Assembly: GCA_031553775.1 (NCBI GenBank)
Contig: JAVBLA010000015.1
Span: 1 to 64,000, forward strand
Reading direction: 5' to 3'
Length of the DNA: 64,000 nt
Source of the DNA: JAISFI01 sp031553775
Lineage (GTDB): Bacteria > Bacteroidota > Bacteroidia > Bacteroidales > Azobacteroidaceae
Shown in pieces: positions 10,601-18,113 of this stretch. The translations under genes were made by a program, and so were the position numbers. Position 1 is the stretch's first letter, and every line of letters begins with the position of its first letter. The notes below the pieces were generated by a model. That model saw only the letters and a list, made by a program, of their open reading frames with translations, did not search any database and was not told the origin of the DNA.

Positions 10601-11716
10601 CGGTTGATGACGATATGATTTGAAAGTGTTTGTTTTCCGATTAAAAAAATTCAATCCGCCGCCTTCCGTGCAAATCCACAGATTATGATTTTTGTCTTCA
10701 ACCATTTTTCCTACGATGGGGGAACTTAAAGACTGGGGATTTTCATCGTCAGATATATAATGCTGGTAAAAAGCATATTCGGGGTTAAAATAATTTACTC
10801 CCCCGAAATATGTACCTGCCCAGATCGATCCCTGGCTGTCTTTGAGAATACACCAGATAGAAGAGTGAGAGAGACTTCCGGAGGCTTCTTTACCCGGATA
10901 ATAAGCGGTTACTGTTTTTTTTAGCGGATTGTAAAGATTCAATCCATTGAAAGTTCCGATCCAGTAATTCCCCTGGTTGTCTTCGCAAATGTCCCGGACA
11001 AAATTGGAGCTGAGAGTTCCTGCCCTGAGGTTTTGGGATGATCCGTCCTCCCGGAAAATATACACACCGTTTTCCCAAGTGCCGATCCAGATGTTATGTT
11101 TGGAATCTTCATAAATACTGGTGGCCTTAACATTCGGAACCATTGTTTGGAATTGCCCGTCGTTACTTAACCGGAAGATGCCGTTTTCTTCTCCGATCCA
11201 GATATTCCGGTTGCTGTCCTGCCAGATGGATACAACAGTGAGAGGATATTTGAAAGAATACAAAGTGTCAAATATTTGTTTTTCCGGCCGGAACTTCAGT
11301 ATTTCCTTTTTGGTGGAAACAAGCAGCTGATTGTTCGCATAGCCAATCGCTATGATATCTTTATGTATCAATGTTCTAAATTGCTGACGATGAATTTCGT
11401 AAGCCACCAATGCATCTGCCGCTTTGATATATATGGTTCCTTTCAGGTCGCCGCAGATTTTCCGGATGTGGCTGTTGGGTAATCCGGTTGTATCTCCGCG
11501 TTCCGGGTAAAAGACCCGGACTTGATTCCCGTCGTACAGATTAAGTCCGTCCCGTGTACCGATCCATATCTGTCCGTATTCGTCCTGGAAGAGGGTATTG
11601 ACAGAAATTTGGGAGAGACCTTCATCCAATCCCAGGTGACTGAATTCGATATTTTGAGCAAAAGAATGAAAGGAGAAAACCCAATATAAGAATATATATG
11701 CGCCTATGCGTTTCAT
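7694..11716 (-). CDS. Hybrid two-component system regulator (HTCS)
   Basis: A single protein (1340 residues) that senses an oligosaccharide in the periplasm and activates the adjacent utilisation genes. Order: signal peptide (1-20, ending FAQ), two-bladed-propeller Reg_prop repeats (about 25-650, many IWIGT-like motifs), Y_Y_Y domain (about 680-760), one membrane helix (about 769-790), HisKA with phospho-acceptor His822 in NISHEFRTP, HATPase (about 925-1035, NLISNAFKY and GSGIGLAL), receiver domain (1081-1200) with Asp1130 in DIVLSDIMMP, and an AraC helix-turn-helix (about 1240-1330, YFSKCFKETFG). All catalytic boxes look intact. It lies between susC and the divergent GH88 gene, as in the chondroitin/hyaluronan locus of Bacteroides thetaiotaomicron. 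The ligand is inferred, not seen. Confidence 0.96.
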   Translation of the reverse strand: MKRIGAYIFLYWVFSFHSFAQNIEFSHLGLDEGLSQISVNTLFQDEYGQIWIGTRDGLNLYDGNQVRVFYPERGDTTGLPNSHIRKICGDLKGTIYIKAADALVAYEIHRQQFRTLIHKDIIAIGYANNQLLVSTKKEILKFRPEKQIFDTLYSFKYPLTVVSIWQDSNRNIWIGEENGIFRLSNDGQFQTMVPNVKATSIYEDSKHNIWIGTWENGVYIFREDGSSQNLRAGTLSSNFVRDICEDNQGNYWIGTFNGLNLYNPLKKTVTAYYPGKEASGSLSHSSIWCILKDSQGSIWAGTYFGGVNYFNPEYAFYQHYISDDENPQSLSSPIVGKMVEDKNHNLWICTEGGGLNFFNRKTNTFKSYRHQPENPNSISHNNLKSIWYDEEKDLLWIGTHTGGLNRFDIRKETFRTYRKNKNDPSSLPDDIVKDIIPYKEQLLLATYNGVCLFDPETGKSTILFPKEKYGYDIHTVLKLLIDTENRLWFSVYGEGVFCYDSRTDHLKNYRYEEEKPNSINSLGISNIFQDHKFRLWFGSAENGLNLYRPETDDFISFDMQNSGLISNHIVEILESRYGYLLVATGHGFSRFDIERGLFYNYNKKNGFPLSTINDGAAYITKDGEIFLGGVTGLVSFYEKELNKLNKPYHINLERLLVNNREVKPGDGSHILSESILTAGKINLNHDHSVFTIEFSTSNYIPSNKKELEYRLIGFNEQWIDAGSRNDVTYTNLDPGEYRLEVREKQIDGLQKPVSKSILINIAPPFYRTWYAYLMYVALILFITWWLINYFRTKALLVLEKKEKRQIEDLNQQKLRFFTNISHEFRTPISLIMGQTEMLLEIPNLPPKAYNKALSIYKNSGKMKNLIAELIDFRKQEQGFMKLRVARQDIVVFINEIYLSFKENADYRQIRFSFQTSCPSAEIWFDGNQMLKVFNNLISNAFKYTHAGDSIDIIIQCNPGDIEIWIKDTGIGISKEGQDKVFDRFYQEENKKSSVNTGSGIGLALAKGIVELHKGNIRVESELDHGSTFIVTLPRAYSFAEGEVVAEEADSPIPKFTTDPFDTEQISSILEELPDSFRNNQPKIFIAEDNDELREMLTGIFAPLYEVKTMADGENAFEMIREWQPDIVLSDIMMPKVSGTELCAHLKSDMETSHIPVVLLTAQTDIEHNIEGLRLGADDYITKPFNIRILITRCNNLVNGRRILQEKFGKQPVFSSMLVATNPLDKEVIEKAQAIVEKYLDDSEFDINAFAREMALGRTKLFAKIKGITGQTPNEFILNIKLKKGAFWLKNVPGMSLADIAYSLGFSSTRYFSKCFKETFGIAPLLYRKGETGSSDDEEIE

Positions 11717-11740
11717 GTTAATTTGTTTTGCGGTTCATGA

Positions 11741-11748
11741 CAAAGATA
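11741..11748 (-). promoter_or_regulatory. Probable -7 box of the HTCS gene (TATCTTTG)
   Basis: TATCTTTG on the minus strand, 25 bases before the HTCS start codon, matches TAnnTTTG. The 150 bases to the divergent GH88 promoter are AT-rich and contain no gene. Confidence 0.65.
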
Positions 11749-11835
11749 CAATTTTTGGGGAGGTCACAAATGTTCTTTTTGTACGGAAATAATGCCTGTT
11801 TTGTCCGTTTACGGAAATGTGAACAAATTTGACCG

Positions 11836-11864
11836 TTTGAACGAATTTTATTTGTTTACATTTG
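11836..11864 (+). promoter_or_regulatory. Probable promoter of the GH88 gene
   Basis: TTTG at 11836-11839 and TACATTTG at 11857-11864 match the Bacteroidota -33/-7 pair with 17 bases between them. Transcription from here would begin past the TTG at 11866, which supports the downstream ATG at 11956 as the real start. Confidence 0.6.
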
Positions 11865-11955
11865 TTTGGTTCCCGATGTGAAGGACAAGATTTTGAATAA
11901 CCAATGGTATTGCGTTAAAAAATCGTCACGCAATATTAATAAAATTCTATTAAAT

Positions 11956-13173
11956 ATGAAACAACAAAAGATCTCGGTTTGTTTGCTTTTTGCCTGTTTT
12001 TTTCTCCAATGGAGTTGTAAACAAGAGCCGCAAACCCCAGGAGAATTTGCATCGAAGGCGTTAAATGATGCCGTGCAACAGTTGAATCTTTTACGGGAAG
12101 ATGCTGTTAGCGCTAACCGGATTCCACGTACGGTAGAGAAGAACCGGGTGATCTGGTCTGATGAGACTAACTATCTGGACTGGACGGAAGGTTTCTTTCC
12201 CGGTTCCTGTTGGTATTTGTACGAATATACCCGGGAGGACAAATGGAGGGAATCGGCAGCTAAACTCCAGGTCCTGTATGAAAAAGATCAGTTCCTTACT
12301 ATGTCGCACGACCTGGGTTTTATTTTTAACAGTTCTTACGGAAATGCCTACCGGTTGACTGAGGAAACGGCTTACAAAAATGTACTTATACAGGCTGCCA
12401 ATTCATTGATCCAACGTTTTAATCCGAAGATCGGTTGTCTGCAATCATGGAATGTATCCGACGGTAGCTGGCAAAGCAAACGGGGTTGGCAATTTCCGGT
12501 CATTATCGATAATATGATGAATCTGGAATTATTATTCAATGCCACTCTGCTGACCGGAGATTCCCTATATTGTAAAATAGCTGTCAGCCATGCCGACCGC
12601 ACCCTGAAAGAACATTTCCGCCAGGATTACAGTTCTTTTCATGTGATTGATTATGATACAATTACAGGTGATGTCCGGATGCGTCAGACCGCGCAGGGTT
12701 TTGCGCACGAGTCGGCCTGGGCAAGGGGACAGGCCTGGGCCCTTTACGGTTATACCATGTGTTACCGCTTTACGCAAGACCAGCAATACCTGGATCAGGC
12801 TATGAAAATTGCCGCATTCATTCTCAACAATCCGAATTTACCGGAAGATATGGTTCCCTATTGGGATTTCGACGCTCCAGAAAAAGAAAAGCAACCTAGA
12901 GATGCTTCTGCCGCTGCTGTGATTGCTTCTGCGTTGGTCGAGCTAAGCGGATACGGACAAACCGGTTATTATGACAAAGCATTGCAAATACTGAAAAGTC
13001 TGAGTTCTCCTGCTTATAAAGCCAAACTTGGTGCTAATCACCATTTTTTACTAATGCACAGTACGGGAAGTATTCCGCATAAAGCCGAGATCGATGTACC
13101 TCTCAATTATGCCGATTATTATTATGTGGAAGCTTTGATGCGTGTATTGAAAAAAGAAAACTCGCAGAAATAA
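11956..13173 (+). CDS. Unsaturated glucuronyl hydrolase, GH88 family
   Basis: Removes the unsaturated uronic acid from disaccharides made by polysaccharide lyases, using the vinyl-ether hydration mechanism of GH88. From the ATG at 11956 the product has 405 residues with a lipoprotein-like signal (CLLFACFFLQWSC). Family motifs are clear: SHDLGFIFNSSYGNAY with a candidate catalytic Asp near residue 119, VIIDNMMNLELL with the second Asp near 185, and HESAWARGQAWALYGY. The fold is an (alpha/alpha)6 barrel. It is divergent from the HTCS gene and not in the susC operon, but belongs to the same locus functionally. GH105 is less likely because the HESAWARGQAW motif is typical of GH88. Confidence 0.93.
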   Translation: MKQQKISVCLLFACFFLQWSCKQEPQTPGEFASKALNDAVQQLNLLREDAVSANRIPRTVEKNRVIWSDETNYLDWTEGFFPGSCWYLYEYTREDKWRESAAKLQVLYEKDQFLTMSHDLGFIFNSSYGNAYRLTEETAYKNVLIQAANSLIQRFNPKIGCLQSWNVSDGSWQSKRGWQFPVIIDNMMNLELLFNATLLTGDSLYCKIAVSHADRTLKEHFRQDYSSFHVIDYDTITGDVRMRQTAQGFAHESAWARGQAWALYGYTMCYRFTQDQQYLDQAMKIAAFILNNPNLPEDMVPYWDFDAPEKEKQPRDASAAAVIASALVELSGYGQTGYYDKALQILKSLSSPAYKAKLGANHHFLLMHSTGSIPHKAEIDVPLNYADYYYVEALMRVLKKENSQK

Positions 13174-13235
13174 GCTTTCTGCAAACCGTTTTTATTTCTG
13201 TTAAAGAATAGTTTTTAGTGTTAAACCATGAAACA

Positions 13236-13272
13236 AACACCTTTGATGCCCGTTAATATCAGAGGTGTTTTT
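13236..13272 (+). terminator. Hairpin with T-run after the GH88 gene
   Basis: Arms AACACCTTTGA (13236-13246) and TCAGAGGTGTT (13259-13269) pair over 11 bp with one G-T wobble and are followed by a short T-run. This is a reasonable rho-independent terminator. It ends about 25 bases before the start of the next gene, so it could also act as a leader hairpin for that gene. Confidence 0.65.
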
Positions 13273-13296
13273 GTTATTAACTAAATTAAGTATTGT

Positions 13297-13770
13297 ATGA
13301 AGAAATTAATGATTTTATCGGTGATGGCGCTGGTTTTTATTACCGGTTCGTTTGCCCAGCAGGGAGAGAGTTCTTTAGGCGTGAAATTATCCTACAATAC
13401 GGATGCTGAAATAACCGGGGTAGGAGTGAAGTACCAGTATAACCTGACAGAACAACTCCGTGTAGCTCCAGCGTTTACTTATTTTATTCAAAACCACGAC
13501 AGCAAAGTAAGTGCTTATGCGTTCGACGTAGATCTGCATTACCTTTTTCCTTTGGAATATAATTTAACACTGTATCCTATAGCCGGTTTGAATTTTACCA
13601 ATATAGACCAGGATTCGAATACAGACAGTGGTTTTGGTCTTAACGCAGGTGTTGGTATCCAATATCCGGTTGCAGACAATCTGGTGTTAAATGCCGAATG
13701 GAAACGAAGCATTCTGATGAATTTGAATGACCAGCCGGTGATTTCGTTTGGAGTATCTTATAAATTTTAA
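13297..13770 (+). CDS. Small outer-membrane beta-barrel protein
   Basis: A 157-residue secreted protein with a signal peptide ending FAQQ near residue 21. The rest alternates polar and aromatic residues as expected for eight short beta-strands (GVKLSYN, GVKYQYN, YAFDVDLHYLFP), and it ends VSYKF with a C-terminal phenylalanine typical of barrels inserted by BamA. It resembles the OmpX/OmpW-like outer membrane beta-barrel proteins common in Bacteroidota. No specific function can be assigned. It is followed by a convergent gene and an inverted repeat that may separate their transcripts. Confidence 0.8.
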   Translation: MKKLMILSVMALVFITGSFAQQGESSLGVKLSYNTDAEITGVGVKYQYNLTEQLRVAPAFTYFIQNHDSKVSAYAFDVDLHYLFPLEYNLTLYPIAGLNFTNIDQDSNTDSGFGLNAGVGIQYPVADNLVLNAEWKRSILMNLNDQPVISFGVSYKF

Positions 13771-13772
13771 AT

Positions 13773-13929
13773 AGTTAAGAATTAAGAGTTAAGAGTTAAT
13801 AATCGGGATTCTTCGAATCCCTTGGGATATGAGTCGGTATCTTTGTATCTTTATTGAAGATGACCTTTTTTGCAAATATCAGGAATTAAACTCTTAACTC
13901 TTAACTCTTAATTTTTAACTCTTAACTAT
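13773..13929. repeat. Inverted pair of AACTCTTA-type arms between convergent genes
   Basis: The left arm (13773-13800) is built from TTAAGAG units and the right arm (13885-13929) from the complementary CTCTTAA units, so the region can form a long AT-rich stem-loop. A second short hairpin, GGGATTC-ttc-GAATCCC (13805-13821), lies in the loop. The right arm overlaps the stop codon of the minus-strand gene. Position between convergent genes fits a bidirectional terminator, though the tandem nature of the units is unusual for one. Confidence 0.75.
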
Positions 13930-15437
13930 TCTGTTTCTACCGGAGGCTCTACTTCAATAGAACAACTTTCTACCCTCGGGTACATTTTTTCGATCCTTTC
14001 AGCCGCCCAATAATCTCCCAGATTAAACGATTGCCAATCCCTGTTCCTAACTTTATCTACAAACTGTTTAGAGAAATAATTCATTTCCGGGACCAATTTT
14101 TCCGGAACATATCCGTAAACCTGATCGGACAAACTGTATTTCAGGTAATAATAATCCGGTTCGATGTTTTTTGAAGATGTATTATACACAGTAATCAATA
14201 TATCCCAGTTGATTAATCCGGATACCAGTAAAGTTCCGAACAATCCCCATCCGCAGGTGCGGAAGTAGTAGTAATATGATTTCCGGTTTTTAATTTTTAA
14301 AAAGAGGTATAACAGAGAAAGGCTGACTACCAATAAGAAGATGAACACTCCGATCCTTTTATAGGTAAGCCCGCACTGTCCGATATAATGAGCATTCCGG
14401 AGACCCACCGAACTCATCAGAAAAACGTTTTGTACGATCCATATAAAAGAGATCTGTTTCAACTGTTTATTTTTTTTGAATAAATTCAGATTACCTCTGA
14501 AATAAAATAATAAAATTCCGATAGATAATAAGGTGCTGAATATGAGTGCATAAGTTCCTGTATGTACAAAGTCGGAAAGTTCGTTGGCTGTATCGGGAAC
14601 AATCCCTAACCAAACGGAAAAAATGTCGGATAAATTGACTCCCAACAAAAGTATATTAATTAAAGCAATACTTAAAGTGGCAGTCTTACATTCATCTTTT
14701 AAACCCATTGTAAGAAAATTATCGTATATTTTCATACGTTTGCGTTCTATATTTTCGTTACCGGAAGCGTCCTTTCTGGATGCAGCATTCCCTTTGAAAT
14801 ACAAAAAGAAGAGTGAAAGAAAATAACATACAAACAGATAATGGATAATATCCCCGAATTCTATGTGCTCAAAAATATAATTGAAGAAGTCTTCTACAGG
14901 AGCAACGATATTTATGCATAATTTTCTGAACTGCGGATTAGAGATGGTAAATATAATGAAGAAAACAGCCACACTGAGAAAAACGATAACTCCCCTGCCT
15001 AAATAGACATATATATCCCGTGTTTTTCCTTTGCTTTTTTCCTTTTTTTTGAATATACTTCCGAAAACACTTCCTATTAGTTGGAAGTCCAGTTTAATTC
15101 CGGTGAAGAAGTTGGTTACTGCTGAGGAGGCAGCATATACGAGCGACCTGAGTTCCGGGAGCTGTACGAAACTGAGGAATACCAGTAAACATAAATAATA
15201 AATCGCTTTGCTGTAGTCAATACCGGTTAAAATCACACCGATCGTGCTGACCAGCCATGCTGCTGCCGTCCAGACTACCCGTTTGCTTTTCCGGGCTTCT
15301 TTTTTGTATAAAAATACGGATGTGATGAGGAGTATGGAAAAGACAAGGGAATTTAATCCTAATTCCTGCTCCCATGTCAGGTAATTATAGACGGCCGCAC
15401 CGGCCAGTAATCCGAAAAATAATTTTAGATTTTTCAT
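13926..15437 (-). CDS. DUF4173-family polytopic membrane protein
   Basis: A 503-residue inner-membrane protein with about a dozen hydrophobic helices, beginning MKNLKLFFGLLAGAAVYNY. A cytoplasmic stretch of lysines and arginines (around residues 130-140 and 225-240) separates helix groups, and a soluble tail with YVPEKLVPEMNYF follows the last helix. The pattern and DWQSFNLGDYWA-type tail agree with DUF4173/DUF4153 proteins, whose role is unknown. In many Bacteroidota such genes sit beside a small winged-helix regulator, as is the case here further upstream. The start ATG at 15437 is the only good one. Confidence 0.75.
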   Translation of the reverse strand: MKNLKLFFGLLAGAAVYNYLTWEQELGLNSLVFSILLITSVFLYKKEARKSKRVVWTAAAWLVSTIGVILTGIDYSKAIYYLCLLVFLSFVQLPELRSLVYAASSAVTNFFTGIKLDFQLIGSVFGSIFKKKEKSKGKTRDIYVYLGRGVIVFLSVAVFFIIFTISNPQFRKLCINIVAPVEDFFNYIFEHIEFGDIIHYLFVCYFLSLFFLYFKGNAASRKDASGNENIERKRMKIYDNFLTMGLKDECKTATLSIALINILLLGVNLSDIFSVWLGIVPDTANELSDFVHTGTYALIFSTLLSIGILLFYFRGNLNLFKKNKQLKQISFIWIVQNVFLMSSVGLRNAHYIGQCGLTYKRIGVFIFLLVVSLSLLYLFLKIKNRKSYYYYFRTCGWGLFGTLLVSGLINWDILITVYNTSSKNIEPDYYYLKYSLSDQVYGYVPEKLVPEMNYFSKQFVDKVRNRDWQSFNLGDYWAAERIEKMYPRVESCSIEVEPPVETE

Positions 15438-15851
15438 TGTTTTGAATTTATTTGATTTGTTTGGATGTTTTTATGCGATTCGGTTGATATCGTTGATGTA
15501 GTTTTGCTGGAACATTGAGACGGGCGGGCAAACCCCGCCCCAACGATATATATATCATGATTTTGAATGATTTTCAATATTTCGTTTTTTGCAAATATCA
15601 ACAATACCTGCCAATCCATCCCGGGCAAAGTCCGGGTTAATCCCCCGTTGGGGGTAGGGGGACAATACCTTGTTGTCGAAAAGCTGTCCGAAGCGAAAGA
15701 GCGCAGCGATTGAGTGAGTTCTTTTCGACGTAGCGCCTTTTTTTGGTTCCTTTTTTTGGCGCAGCAAAAAAAGGAACACATTCCCATATAAATAGAATAA
15801 ATATAACAAATCATAGTTCTCTGAATTTCAAAGTAAATGAATAAAAAAATA
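15438..15851. repeat. Non-coding, hairpin-rich dispersed-type repeat region
   Basis: These 414 bases hold no convincing gene. They contain stacked palindromes: GGGCGGG/CCCCGCCC (about 15519-15541), a CCCGGG-caaag-TCCGGG pair (about 15620-15636), GTCGAAAAG/CTTTTCGAC (about 15675-15729), and a perfect 13-bp pair GTTCCTTTTTTTG/CAAAAAAAGGAAC (about 15746-15776). Two overlapping minus-strand frames here encode phrases such as IVGAGFARP, which I know from translated intergenic repeats in Bacteroidales rather than from real proteins. I read this as a composite of genome-wide repeats. Confidence 0.65.
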
Positions 15852-16151
15852 TCAGGAGATAGTTTTTAATAACTCTTCCAGTGCGTTTAAGTGATTGATA
15901 AACGCCTCCCGCCCTTTCTCCGTAATCGAATAAGAAGTATTCGGTTTCCGTTCGATGAATTGTTTGGTTACATCGATATACTTCATTTCCTCCAGTCCTT
16001 TCAGGTGACTGGACAGATTACCGTCGGTGACTTCCAACCACTCTTTCAAGGTTGTAAAATCAGCTTTTTCGTTAACCATCAGGCTCGACATGATCCCCAG
16101 CCTGATTTTGTTTTCAAACGCTTTATTGATATGTTCGATGATGTTTTTCAT
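15852..16151 (-). CDS. Winged-helix transcriptional regulator (ArsR/MarR-like, HTH_27 type)
   Basis: A 99-residue DNA-binding protein. The segment KADFTTLKEWLEVTDGNLSSHLKGLEEMKYIDV (residues about 30-60) is a winged helix with a recognition helix GNLSSHLKGLE, and KPNTSYSITEKGREAF forms the wing. The small size and layout match the PadR/ArsR-like regulators that pair with membrane proteins in Bacteroidota. Its start overlaps the last codons of the upstream membrane protein gene by 4 bases (ATGA), so the two are translated together. A perfect palindrome at the operon promoter (16762-16780) is a candidate autoregulatory site. Confidence 0.88.
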   Translation of the reverse strand: MKNIIEHINKAFENKIRLGIMSSLMVNEKADFTTLKEWLEVTDGNLSSHLKGLEEMKYIDVTKQFIERKPNTSYSITEKGREAFINHLNALEELLKTIS

Positions 16152-16753
16152 GCTTTTTTCCGGTCATATTTGAAATACATCACCGCACCGTATATGATAT
16201 GGCATACGCCGAATCCGATTGACCAGCAGAGCAGGCTGTATGTGGTCAGGAAACAGTTGATGCAACCTAATATCAGAATGCAATAGCCTAAATATTTGAT
16301 ATCTTTGAAAGTATATTTGGCGGCACTGATCAATGCCAATCCGTAAAACAACAGCATGACAGAGGTAATGTATCCTGTATGATTACTCAGTCCCATAGCG
16401 ATACTCAATACTCCACCGGGAATTAAATGGATGAATAAGTCGGCATGCATCCTTCTGGCCGTTTTATTGAAAATGGATTGTCCGGATGTTTTGGCTCTTT
16501 TTTCCGATAATATAGCGGCTGTTCCTACTGCCAATGCCAATACAAGCAGGGCGATTTCAACTATAATCCCTTTCAGTTCCCATTCGTTCCAGCTTTCCCT
16601 CTGGTTTAGCATATAATGGACTGCCCATGCACCTGCCAGGGCATAAATTCCCATGAATATACCGGATAATCCACTTAAAGAAAGACATTTGGTGGATTTT
16701 TCCATCATATCCCGGATGTCTTTCAATGCATTGACTGCGTCTTTATTTTCCAT
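16148..16753 (-). CDS. Multi-pass membrane protein co-translated with the winged-helix regulator
   Basis: A 201-residue protein from the ATG at 16753; longer readings to 16873 cross the promoter and the divergent gene. A cytosolic start (MENKDAVNALKDIRDMMEKSTK) is followed by about six hydrophobic helices. The architecture equals that of many uncharacterised Bacteroidota membrane proteins located next to HTH_27 regulators. Function unknown; it may be a sensor or a target of the regulator. The very short distance between the promoter box and ATG suggests a leaderless or nearly leaderless message. Confidence 0.75.
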   Translation of the reverse strand: MENKDAVNALKDIRDMMEKSTKCLSLSGLSGIFMGIYALAGAWAVHYMLNQRESWNEWELKGIIVEIALLVLALAVGTAAILSEKRAKTSGQSIFNKTARRMHADLFIHLIPGGVLSIAMGLSNHTGYITSVMLLFYGLALISAAKYTFKDIKYLGYCILILGCINCFLTTYSLLCWSIGFGVCHIIYGAVMYFKYDRKKA

Positions 16754-16755
16754 AA

Positions 16756-16780
16756 CAAAAGTACTTTGAAATGCAAAGTA
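16756..16780 (-). promoter_or_regulatory. Promoter box with overlapping palindrome (candidate operator)
   Basis: TACTTTTG on the minus strand (16763-16756) matches the -7 consensus and ends only 3 bases before the membrane-protein ATG. It overlaps a perfect inverted repeat TACTTTG-aaatg-CAAAGTA at 16762-16780. Such a dyad across a core promoter is where a small winged-helix repressor would bind, and the second gene of this operon encodes one. Confidence 0.5.
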
Positions 16781-16807
16781 AATACTTTTATTTTGAACCG
16801 GCAAATT

Positions 16808-16842
16808 TTTGAGGAAAAATCTGCAAAAAAAGGCTATATTTG
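16808..16842 (+). promoter_or_regulatory. Probable promoter of the ABC importer operon
   Basis: TTTG at 16808-16811 and TATATTTG at 16835-16842 fit the -33/-7 consensus with 23 bases between. The first in-frame ATG of the substrate-binding protein gene is at 16860, 17 bases downstream. There is no room for a cobalamin riboswitch between this promoter and the gene. Confidence 0.6.
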
Positions 16843-16859
16843 TGCTCCGAAAATAACAT

Positions 16860-18113
16860 ATGAAACAATCCATCGTCCATATATCCAGAAAAAAAAATAT
16901 GTCCGGTCAAAAACAAACTTTCCCCCATTCTTCAGATCGAATTTTCAATAGCAGATGGTACATATCTAATTTTCAATTTTCAATTTTCAATTTTCAATTC
17001 TTTTTCAGTTTCCTCATCCTTTTCCTATCAATTCTTTTCCTTTTCTCCTGTTCCGGCCCGCAAAAAGAAGAAAGGCCAGGGACTCCTGCGCGGATCACTT
17101 ATGCTTCCGGATTTACCATCGATTATACCGATACATATACCTTGGTAACCGTTCTGAACCCCTGGGATACTGCCCGGGTACTCCACCGTTATGTCTTAGT
17201 CGACCGGAACCAGCCTATTCCAGAAAAGCTTCCGGAAGGCGATGTTGTAAAAATCCCTGTTGAACGGATTGCCTGCCTGTCCTCTGTAGATGCTTCCATG
17301 ATTGAGATTTTAGGCGATTTGCAAAAGGTAAAGGCCATGTCGGAAGTACAGTATGTCAAGATGCCTGTCCTGAAAAAAGGTCTGGAATCCGGAGCGATTG
17401 CCGACATAGGTAACCATGCCTCCCTGAATATGGAGCGTTTGATGGAAGTTATTCCCGATATAATCATTGTATCTCCTTATCAGAATATGGGTTACGGGAA
17501 ATTGGAAACATCGGGTGTGGCGATTGTTGAATGCGCTGCCTACATGGAAAATACACCTCTGGGTCGTGCGGAATGGATCCGTTTTATCGGAGCTTTCCTG
17601 AAAAAGGATACTGAGGCAGAACTTTATATGAACAGAATTGCCGGTACCTATTTGTCATTGAAAGAAAAAACCGGACAGGTAACTCACCGTCCCACGGTAT
17701 TCAGTGAAAAGAAATATGGTCCTGTTTGGTACGTGCCCGGAGGAAAAAGCTATATGGCCCATTTTTTTGAAGATGCCGGAGCTGATTATCTCTGGAAAGA
17801 TGATGACCATAACGGTTCGCTGGCACTGAATTTTGAAACGGTTTATCATCAGGCGGAAAATGCCGATTTCTGGTTGATTAAATCGGATGAGCCATTGACG
17901 TATGCTCGTCTGCGATCTGAATACGATTCTTACTCCTGGTTTAATGCCTGGAAAGACCGGAAAATCATTTTTTCCAATACTGCCGAAAATAATTATTATG
18001 AAGAAGGGGTGATGAATCCGGATCTTGTACTGGGAGATCTTATCCGTTTTTTTCATCCGGAAATTGAGCTCCCCGAACGAACATCTTCATATTTTGAATG
18101 GATGAAAGAATGA
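16860..18113 (+). CDS. ABC importer substrate-binding lipoprotein, FecB/BtuF type
   Basis: Binds a siderophore, haem or cobalamin-like ligand for the membrane permease encoded next. The mature part (about residues 100-400) has the helical-backbone cluster A-I layout of BtuF/FecB proteins: ERIACLSSVDASMIEILGDL, then NMERLMEVIPDIIIVSP and WFNAWKDRKIIFSN. A lipobox LFSC lies at about residue 64, unusually far in. The 60 residues before it include a stretch translated from the intergenic repeat at 16968-17000 (SNFQFSIFNFQF). No start codon of any usual kind is seen between the repeat and the lipobox, so the true start is either 16860, an internal ATG at 16899, or a rare codon. It overlaps the permease start by 4 bases. 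Ligand unproven. Confidence 0.85.
   Translation: MKQSIVHISRKKNMSGQKQTFPHSSDRIFNSRWYISNFQFSIFNFQFFFSFLILFLSILFLFSCSGPQKEERPGTPARITYASGFTIDYTDTYTLVTVLNPWDTARVLHRYVLVDRNQPIPEKLPEGDVVKIPVERIACLSSVDASMIEILGDLQKVKAMSEVQYVKMPVLKKGLESGAIADIGNHASLNMERLMEVIPDIIIVSPYQNMGYGKLETSGVAIVECAAYMENTPLGRAEWIRFIGAFLKKDTEAELYMNRIAGTYLSLKEKTGQVTHRPTVFSEKKYGPVWYVPGGKSYMAHFFEDAGADYLWKDDDHNGSLALNFETVYHQAENADFWLIKSDEPLTYARLRSEYDSYSWFNAWKDRKIIFSNTAENNYYEEGVMNPDLVLGDLIRFFHPEIELPERTSSYFEWMKE
16968..17000. repeat. AATTTTCA-type repeat arm inside the 5' end of the binding-protein gene
   Basis: Four tandem 8-base units (TTTTCAAT) in the orientation opposite to the 4282-4315 arm. Unlike the other copies it lies within a reading frame and would be translated just before the signal peptide core. 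Confidence 0.8.

Noticed and set aside
15434..15814. Minus-strand frame of 126 residues, with an overlapping frame of 84 residues
   Set aside because: It is translated repeat DNA with phrases such as IVGAGFARP typical of intergenic repeats, has no recognisable domain and overlaps the dispersed hairpin region.
16780..16860. Cobalamin riboswitch before the BtuFCD/FecBCD-type importer
   Set aside because: The leader is about 20 bases long and has no B12-box; the ligand of the importer therefore stays open.
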